A stretch of DNA of 9,513 nt from Clostridiales bacterium (lineage in GTDB: Bacteria > Bacillota > Clostridia > Oscillospirales > Oscillospiraceae). A program made the translations under genes and the position numbers. Position 1 is the stretch's first letter. Every line of letters begins with the position of its first letter. Location of the stretch: positions 1 through 9,513 of the forward strand of contig SFEG01000035.1 in NCBI GenBank assembly GCA_004558025.1, written 5' to 3'. Below the pieces are notes generated by a model. That model had not been told where the DNA came from and made no database searches. It was given only the letters and a program-made list of their open reading frames with translations. Shown here in pieces: positions 5,924-9,513 of this stretch.

Positions 5924-6448
5924 TTATTCTTTGATTTCCTCGACCTGATCGAGCTCAAGGTCGACGGGGGTCTCTCTGCCGAACATCGAAACGACGACGC
6001 GGACTCTGTCCTTATCGGGCTCAAGCTCCTCAACGGTGCCGAGGAAGCCGGCCAGGGGACCGTCGGTGACCTTGACGGTATCGCCGATCTGATAGCCCGT
6101 GACGATCTCGTGACGCTCGACGCCGAGATCATATATTTCCTGCTCCGTAAGCGGAACGGCCTTGCCGCCTGCTCCGACGAAGCCGGTTGCGCCGCGGACG
6201 TTGTGGATAAGATGCCAGCTGTCATCGGTCAGCACCATCTTGCACAGAACGTAGCCGGGGAACACCTTGCGCTCGACGGTCTTCTCGCCGCCGTCGGTGA
6301 TCTCGGTCACGGTCTCCATGGGGATGTTGACCTCCTGGATCAGATCCTGCATCCTGCGGTTTTCGGCAGCCTTCATTATCGCTGCCGCAACTGCGTTTTC
6401 ATAACCGGAATAGGTATGGATCACATACCATTTTGCGTCCTCTGCCAT
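5924..6448 (-). CDS. nusG: Transcription termination/antitermination factor NusG
   Basis: This 174-residue protein is a complete NusG, which binds RNA polymerase and modulates pausing and termination. The NGN domain (about 5-110) starts AKWYVIHTYSGYEN and contains FPGYVLCKMVL and NVRGATGFVG. The C-terminal KOW domain (about 120-170) has IGDTVKVTDGPLAGFLGTVE. ATG at 6448 gives the family-typical MAEDAKWYV start. An in-frame GTG at 6454 overlaps the secE stop (TAGTG) and would add two residues. No strong Shine-Dalgarno site is present, so translation is probably coupled to secE. Confidence 0.97.
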   Translation of the reverse strand: MAEDAKWYVIHTYSGYENAVAAAIMKAAENRRMQDLIQEVNIPMETVTEITDGGEKTVERKVFPGYVLCKMVLTDDSWHLIHNVRGATGFVGAGGKAVPLTEQEIYDLGVERHEIVTGYQIGDTVKVTDGPLAGFLGTVEELEPDKDRVRVVVSMFGRETPVDLELDQVEEIKE

Positions 6449-6453
6449 GGCCA

Positions 6454-6723
6454 CTAACCCGCCAGCTCAAAGATGACGTTAACGACCAGACCCGCCAGCT
6501 CGTCAAATCCCCAAAGGACGACGGCGGCAAGCGCCATAACGAAAAGTGCGACACCGGTGTTGGTCGCAAGCTGCTTCGGGGTAGGCCATACGACCTTCTT
6601 CAGCTCGCTTTTAAGCTCGCGGAACCATTTTCCGATGCGCTGGAAAAAACCAAGCTTTTTCTCTTCCTTCTTAACGGCGTTGGTGTTCTTGACAGGAGCA
6701 GCTTTTTTCTTCTCTTCAGCCAT
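6454..6723 (-). CDS. secE: Preprotein translocase subunit SecE
   Basis: This 89-residue protein is the small essential subunit of the SecYEG channel in the cytoplasmic membrane. A lysine-rich N-terminus (KKKAAPVKN...) leads into the conserved amphipathic region FRELKSELKKVVWPTPKQL. That region is the SecE signature, and a single membrane segment follows (about residues 60-85). The length suits the short, single-span form found in Gram-positive bacteria. It is preceded by GGATGAG and lies 25 bases after rpmG. Its stop codon touches or overlaps the start region of nusG. Confidence 0.96.
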   Translation of the reverse strand: MAEEKKKAAPVKNTNAVKKEEKKLGFFQRIGKWFRELKSELKKVVWPTPKQLATNTGVALFVMALAAVVLWGFDELAGLVVNVIFELAG

Positions 6724-6748
6724 TTTTTACACTCATCCTTTCAGAAAG

Positions 6749-6907
6749 TTACTTGGTTTCTACATGCTTGGTGTGCTTTCTGCAGAAAGGGCAATACTTG
6801 CTTCTCTCAAGCTTTTCGGAAGTATTCTTCTTGTTCTTGACAGTGTTGTAGTTCCTCTGCTTGCACTCGTCACATCTCAGTGTGATCTTGACTCTGTTGT
6901 CAGCCAT
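6749..6907 (-). CDS. rpmG: 50S ribosomal protein L33, zinc-binding form
   Basis: This 52-residue protein reads MADNRVKITLRCDEC then YCPFCRKHTKHVETK at the end. Cys12, Cys15, Cys39 and Cys42 form the two CxxC pairs of the zinc-containing (C+) type of L33. ATG at 6907 is preceded by AGGAGGTG at 9 bases. It is the first gene of the cluster, the common order in Firmicutes (rpmG-secE-nusG-rplK-rplA). The tRNA-Trp gene sometimes found between rpmG and secE is absent. Confidence 0.96.
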   Translation of the reverse strand: MADNRVKITLRCDECKQRNYNTVKNKKNTSEKLERSKYCPFCRKHTKHVETK

Positions 6908-7034
6908 ACTTTTCGGCACCTCCTATTTTATTTATCCGCGTTACGGTGCGGATATTTGCCTCCCTGTATAGGAACCGGATCCCTGTCCGCGCGGAAAATG
7001 CGCGCACGAAAAAAGACCTCTCGTCCGACAGGTA
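6908..7034 (-). promoter_or_regulatory. Structured 5' leader of the rpmG operon
   Basis: About 125 bases separate the likely transcription start from the rpmG start codon. CCTGTC (7032-7027) can pair with GACAGG (6987-6982), enclosing a GC-rich hairpin and a T6 run. ATCCGC (6953-6948) pairs with GCGGAT (6939-6934) just before the ribosome site. It matches no riboswitch I recognise. A regulatory role is inference. Confidence 0.35.
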
Positions 7035-7040
7035 ATCATT

Positions 7041-7069
7041 AATATACCATACCTATATTAAAAGGTCAA
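7041..7069 (-). promoter_or_regulatory. Promoter of the rpmG-secE-nusG-rplK-rplA operon
   Basis: On the minus strand, -35 TTGACC (7069-7064), a 17-base spacer and -10 TATATT (7046-7041) with a TGn extension make a strong sigma-70 promoter. It lies just outside the end of repeat copy D. Confidence 0.88.
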
Positions 7070-7073
7070 GCAT

Positions 7074-7278
7074 TTTTAACGGCGCACGGACGCTGCGGCG
7101 GATACATTTTTTGCGCCGGCCCGACCGTAAGCTGCCAATAAAGCCTTCGCAAACCGATCGGGCAAGCCCGTTACCACAGGGTGGCGCGGCAGCTTCGCGG
7201 TTTTGCCGGCAGTCTCGACACCGTGCACCCGTAATAATATATAAATGTATAAGTACAGTGCCGATGCGCCGCCAAAAA
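7074..7278 (+). repeat. Palindromic MITE-like repeat, copy D
   Basis: The ends TTTTTAACGGCGCA (7074-7087) and TGCGCCGCCAAAAA (7265-7278) are imperfect inverted repeats. The core GCGGCAGCTTCGCGGTTTTG (from 7186), then CTCGACACCGTGCACC.GTAATAA, aligns in order with copies B and C. The terminal sequence has diverged from AGAGGCGC to (A/G)(A/G)CGGCGC. It fills the space between the divergent rpmG and psuG promoters and has no plausible coding capacity. Confidence 0.65.
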
Positions 7279-7297
7279 ACTTGACATGTCGTCAAGT
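7279..7297. promoter_or_regulatory. 19-bp dyad over the psuG -35 box, likely operator
   Basis: ACTTGAC-ATGTC-GTCAAGT is a perfect 7-bp inverted repeat around a 5-bp spacer, covering the -35 hexamer of psuG. The size and placement suit a dimeric repressor. The regulator is not encoded in the window. Confidence 0.55.
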
Positions 7298-7309
7298 GCA
7301 TGCTATAAT
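7281..7309 (+). promoter_or_regulatory. psuG promoter
   Basis: Consensus -35 TTGACA (7281-7286), 17-base spacer and consensus -10 TATAAT (7304-7309) with a TGn extension. This is close to the ideal sigma-70 promoter, 37 bases before the start codon. Confidence 0.93.
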
Positions 7310-7335
7310 ATGCTTTTCAGAAATGAAAAAGAAAT

Positions 7336-7339
7336 GGAG
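7336..7339 (+). promoter_or_regulatory. Shine-Dalgarno site fixing the psuG start
   Basis: GGAG, 7 bases before ATG at 7347. It lies inside the extension that a start at 7323 would create, favouring the downstream ATG. Confidence 0.7.
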
Positions 7340-7346
7340 CATTATT

Positions 7347-8258
7347 ATGAATAAATATCTTGACATCTCCCCCGAAGTACAGAAGGCGCTGGCGGAAGGC
7401 AAGCCCGTCGTAGCGCTCGAGAGCACGATCATCTCCCACGGCATGCCCTATCCGAAAAACGTCGAAACGGCGATGCTGGTCGAGAAAACGATACGCGATA
7501 ACGGCGCGGTGCCCGCGACGATCGCCATCATCGGCGGCAGACTCAAGGCCGGCCTCTCCCCCGAGGAGATCGAGTACCTCGGCAAGTCCGGACGCAAGGT
7601 CGCAAAGGTATCCCGCCGCGACCTGGCAGCAATCGTCGCACGCGGCGCTGACGGCGCAACGACCGTCACCACAACGATGATCATCGCCCACATGGCCGGC
7701 ATCAAGGTCTTTGCGACCGGCGGCATCGGCGGCGTTCACCGCGGCGCGGAGACCACCATGGACATCTCCGCCGACCTCGAGGAGCTTGCAAGTACCCCCG
7801 TCATGGTCGTGTGCGCAGGCGCTAAGAGCATCCTCGACCTCGGCCTGACGCTCGAGTATCTCGAGACCAAGGGCGTTCCCGTCATCGGCTACGGCACGGA
7901 CGAGCTGCCCGCGTTCTACACCCGCCGCAGCGGCTTCGGCGTCGACTACCGTGTCGATACTCCGGCGCAGCTTGCCGCGATGTTCAAGGCGCAGCAGGAG
8001 CTGGGCATGAAGGGCGGCATGCTCGTCACCAACCCCATCCCCGAGCAGTACGCCATGGACAAGGAGGTCATTGACGCGGCCATCGATCAGGCGGTCAAAG
8101 AGAGCAAGGAGCAGGGTATCCACGGCAAGGAGACCACTCCGTTCCTGCTGGCGCGCGTTGTCGAGCTCACCGGCGGCGACTCGCTCGAGAGCAACATCCA
8201 GCTCGTTCTCAATAACGCCATCGTCGCGTCCAAGACCGCGGCCGAGCTGTGCAAGTAA
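7347..8258 (+). CDS. psuG: Pseudouridine-5'-phosphate glycosidase
   Basis: This 303-residue protein cleaves the C-C glycosidic bond of pseudouridine 5'-phosphate, giving uracil and ribose 5-phosphate in pseudouridine salvage. ATG at 7347 is chosen over the in-frame ATG at 7323 because GGAG (7336-7339) lies 7 bases upstream of it. Family blocks are clear: VALESTIISHGMPYP (22-36), TVTTTMIIAHMAGI (106-119), FATGGIGGVHRGAE (122-135), VVCAGAKSILDLGLTLE (154-170) and GYGTDELPAFYTRRSGF (181-197). Lys160 corresponds to the Schiff-base lysine (K166 in E. coli by memory), with Glu25 and Asp143 at the same six-residue offset for the other catalytic positions. The kinase partner psuK is not next to it. 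The gene stands alone between its promoter and a terminator. Confidence 0.97.
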   Translation: MNKYLDISPEVQKALAEGKPVVALESTIISHGMPYPKNVETAMLVEKTIRDNGAVPATIAIIGGRLKAGLSPEEIEYLGKSGRKVAKVSRRDLAAIVARGADGATTVTTTMIIAHMAGIKVFATGGIGGVHRGAETTMDISADLEELASTPVMVVCAGAKSILDLGLTLEYLETKGVPVIGYGTDELPAFYTRRSGFGVDYRVDTPAQLAAMFKAQQELGMKGGMLVTNPIPEQYAMDKEVIDAAIDQAVKESKEQGIHGKETTPFLLARVVELTGGDSLESNIQLVLNNAIVASKTAAELCK

Positions 8259-8277
8259 CTATATGATATATTAATAT

Positions 8278-8316
8278 TAAAAAAGCCGCGGGGGGCAGCG
8301 CTCCCGCGGTTTTTAT
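8278..8316 (+). terminator. psuG terminator
   Basis: The stem CCGCGGG/CCCGCGG (8286-8292 with 8303-8309) is flanked by an A-run and TTTTT, 20 bases after the psuG stop. Confidence 0.88.
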
Positions 8317-8340
8317 CGGGCAAAATCTGCGCCGGGGGTA

Positions 8341-8369
8341 TTGACTTGCGCGGCATCGTGTGGTATTAT
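8341..8369 (+). promoter_or_regulatory. Promoter of the initiator tRNA gene
   Basis: -35 TTGACT, 17-base spacer and -10 TATTAT with a TGn extension; the start would fall about 20 bases before the mature tRNA end. Confidence 0.85.
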
Positions 8370-8395
8370 ATATGAGCTTTAAGGAGCACGGATAT

Positions 8396-8472
<77 letters not shown>

Positions 8473-8476
8473 AAGT

Positions 8477-8524
8477 AATTGCCTGATTTGTCTACCGGAT
8501 AAATCAGGCAATTTTCTTGTTTTT
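8477..8524 (+). terminator. Terminator of tRNA-fMet
   Basis: A perfect 13-bp stem AATTGCCTGATTT/AAATCAGGCAATT (8477-8489 with 8501-8513) with an 11-base loop, then TTTCTTGTTTTT. Confidence 0.92.
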
Positions 8525-8560
8525 AGGGCAAAAATGGCCCAAAATGCTGTAAAACCAGGG

Positions 8561-8609
8561 AAAACCGGCTTCGGAATGGCAATCATAGCCAGACTGAGGC
8601 CGGTTTTTT
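8561..8609 (+). terminator. Second terminator-like stem-loop
   Basis: AAAACCGGCTTC (8561-8572) pairs with GAGGCCGGTTTT (one G-U), with an inner TGGC/GCCA stem, followed by TT on the plus strand. It acts either as a backup terminator for the tRNA or as a leftover of an inserted element. Confidence 0.55.
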
Positions 8610-8680
8610 GCGTTTTCGGACCAAAAATCTCGCGCACCTTTTGGGGCAAATGCACGGAGCAAAGTAGTCGGAAAAAGTTA

Positions 8681-8700
8681 GCGGTGGGTGGATTTGAACC
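8681..8700 (-). other. tRNA 3'-end-like remnant
   Basis: The minus strand reads GGTTCAAATCCACCCACCGC, identical at 17 of 20 positions to the T-arm/acceptor end of the nearby tRNA-fMet (8448-8467), in the opposite orientation. No tRNA can be folded around it. It may be an old attachment-site scrap or chance. Confidence 0.3.
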
Positions 8701-8731
8701 GAAATCCCCTGATTTTGCGTTAAAAATAGGC

Positions 8732-8863
8732 TAATACTAATCACTGAATAAACAGTTTAACAATCCACTCTCTACCTGTGATGCTATGCTTCATTTTCAT
8801 CACCGTTCATAGTATACCATATTTCTTCTGAATATCGAACCGTTTCATTGGTGATTAGTATTA
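8732..8863. repeat. 132-bp unit bounded by a 13-bp inverted repeat
   Basis: TAATACTAATCAC (8732-8744) and GTGATTAGTATTA (8851-8863) are perfect inverted repeats. The AT-rich interior has no convincing ORF. The size and ends resemble a miniature insertion element. No target duplication is seen. Confidence 0.45.
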
Positions 8864-8865
8864 AT

Positions 8866-9030
8866 GAGCTGAAGAAGGGCCTAAATGTTTTACTTGAGGA
8901 AATCGGGTAACGGTGGAAAAATGGGATTCTGTTCTTCGCGTTTCCCCCTGCGACATATTGGCCCGACTGACTTTCCGGGGCCAAGATTATGCTGGATGTT
9001 CTAACCGAGGGGCAGATGAGAGAAATCTGA
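8866..9030 (+). pseudogene. Decayed coding remnant with three in-frame stops, unidentified
   Basis: One plus-strand frame reads ELKKGLNVLLEEIG, TAA (8908), RWKNGILFFAFPPATYWPD, TGA (8968), LSGAKIMLDVLTEGQMREI, TGA (9028). The segments look like real protein and stay in the same frame, so the gene decayed by point changes. Both TGA codons could have arisen from CGA arginine. I do not recognise the family. Its neighbours (a terminase fragment and inverted repeats) suggest phage or mobile-element origin. The true start is not visible. Confidence 0.4.
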
Positions 9031-9037
9031 ACAGCAC

Positions 9038-9077
9038 AGCGGAGGTTAAGTATACAAACGTACACTTAACCTCCGCT
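9038..9077. terminator. Long near-perfect hairpin between convergent units
   Basis: AGCGGAGGTTAAGTATAC (9038-9055) pairs with 9060-9077 at 17 of 18 positions around AAAC. On the plus strand CTTTTTT follows after a few bases; the minus strand has no T-run. It probably ends plus-strand transcription of the remnant and may protect the 3' end of the minus-strand membrane gene. Confidence 0.55.
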
Positions 9078-9096
9078 AACATCTTTTTTAAGATTC

Positions 9097-9381
9097 TTAT
9101 TTCAGCGGTAGAACTTCTTTCTGCATCGCGGTGTTTAGCAGGAGTGCTAAGCCGGAGTACAGCAGATACACGCCGAGGATCACAAGACCAATGGAGCCGA
9201 TCAGGCCGAAGAGTTGACCAAAACCAGCATTCATAGCCGCCAGTGCCAGGAAGCCGATGGCACCAGCCCAGACGCCGGTGGCCGCCATTTTACTGTTGAA
9301 GTGCGCAAGCCATCCAGCAAACAGGAGAATAATCCCACCCGCGAGATACACCCACTTGTCAATGGCGAAGCTGCTCATCAT
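9097..9381 (-). CDS. Small membrane protein of unknown function
   Basis: The protein has 94 residues if read from ATG at 9381 (or 93 from 9378). The frame stays open upstream to a GTG at 9477, but that extension is antisense to a terminase fragment and is rejected. Three membrane segments are visible: about 11-28 (VYLAGGIILLFAGWLAHF), 35-53 (TGVWAGAIGFLALAAMNAG) and 57-83 (LFGLIGSIGLVILGVYLLYS). All are rich in glycine and alanine. It ends in a short charged tail (MQKEVLPLK). I recognise no family. No clear ribosome site precedes the start, because the sequence just upstream belongs to the opposite-strand terminase fragment. The gene may therefore have lost its own promoter and leader, or its 5' end. 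Confidence 0.55.
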   Translation of the reverse strand: MMSSFAIDKWVYLAGGIILLFAGWLAHFNSKMAATGVWAGAIGFLALAAMNAGFGQLFGLIGSIGLVILGVYLLYSGLALLLNTAMQKEVLPLK

Positions 9382-9388
9382 TAATTCC

Positions 9389-9513
9389 GGCGAAACAGCA
9401 GTCCCTGCATTAAACATATGCTGGGAGATACATTCCAAGGCCAAGGATATACTCGAAGGGCGAAAATTTGATCCCACATTTTATCCAGTCGTGTATGGCA
9501 TAAACGATGACGA
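9389..9513 (+). pseudogene. Phage terminase large subunit fragment, 5'-truncated
   Basis: The plus strand encodes ETAVPALNICWEIHSKAK followed by DILEGRKFDPTFYPVVYGI and then NDD at the window edge. This resembles the middle region of phage large terminases (ATPase-nuclease motors that package DNA into the head), where a helix with AKDIL-G is followed by a D-x-T-F-x-P-V-I-Y strand. Upstream the same frame runs into sequence antisense to the membrane gene, so the Walker A/B part is missing. An in-frame ATG at 9362 has no ribosome site. The call rests on recalled family appearance; the continuation lies outside the window. Confidence 0.5.

Noticed and set aside
4902..5948. Long plus-strand ORF of 348 residues
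   Set aside because: It lies antisense to rplA and rplK, which have unmistakable protein signatures.
1313..7278. The dispersed repeats as a CRISPR array
   Set aside because: Copies are about 135-230 bp, kilobases apart, palindromic, and without regular spacers or cas genes.
7317..8123. Minus-strand ORF of 268 residues
   Set aside because: It is antisense to psuG and looks like a GC-bias shadow (Asp/Gly/Ala/Val-rich, no family features).
8866..9030. Recoded gene using TGA as an amino acid
   Set aside because: A TAA also interrupts the frame, and neighbouring genes use TGA as a normal stop; decay is simpler.
9382..9477. N-terminal extension of the membrane protein to a GTG at 9477
   Set aside because: The extra 32 residues are antisense to a terminase-like reading frame and have no ribosome site.

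Overview
The window looks like a chromosomal segment of a moderately GC-rich gut-type Clostridia, most likely an Oscillospirales/Ruminococcaceae relative. The grounds are strong AGGAGG Shine-Dalgarno sites, sigma-70 promoters with 17-bp spacing, protein sequences typical of Clostridia, and a DUF3991/TOPRIM mobile-element remnant of a kind common in that group. The taxonomic call is inference.

Layout. Positions 1-730 hold mobile-element debris: the 3' end of an AAA ATPase/DUF4143 gene, a hairpin, and a frameshifted DUF3991/TOPRIM fragment. They run up to a minus-strand tRNA-Ser(CGA) with its own terminator. Next comes a core block read mainly from the minus strand: a small PH-domain protein (851-1252), a CorA-family metal transporter (1487-2395), and a membrane-anchored HtrA/DegP-type protease (2985-4349). 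The translation and export cluster rpmG-secE-nusG-rplK-rplA (6907 down to 4725) follows; it is driven by a strong promoter at 7041-7069 and closed by a strong terminator at 4679-4716. psuG (pseudouridine-5'-phosphate glycosidase) is divergent on the plus strand (7347-8258), followed by an initiator tRNA-fMet (8396-8472). Beyond that tRNA the sequence again turns to debris: tandem terminator hairpins, a tRNA-like scrap, a 132-bp inverted-repeat unit, a protein remnant with three in-frame stops, a small membrane-protein gene, and a 5'-truncated phage terminase fragment running off the window.

The most notable feature outside the genes is a dispersed family of four palindromic, MITE-like repeats (about 1313-1496, 2733-2868, 4448-4675 and 7074-7278). 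They share a core and long imperfect inverted arms; three keep recognisable terminal inverted repeats near AGAGGCGCATTGACGCACCT. They occupy intergenic spaces in this region and sit tightly against promoters: three sigma-70 -35 boxes begin 10-13 nt outside a repeat's GCGCC edge. One copy supplies the stop codon of corA, and another exactly fills the space between the divergent rpmG and psuG promoters. An unrelated AT-rich MITE-like unit abuts one copy.

Functionally, the ribosomal/NusG/SecE genes are ordinary housekeeping. The operon ends after rplA rather than continuing into rplJ-rplL-rpoBC. psuG has a strong promoter with a 19-bp dyad over the -35 box, which suggests repression by a dimeric regulator. 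No complete defence system, CRISPR array or large novel operon is visible.
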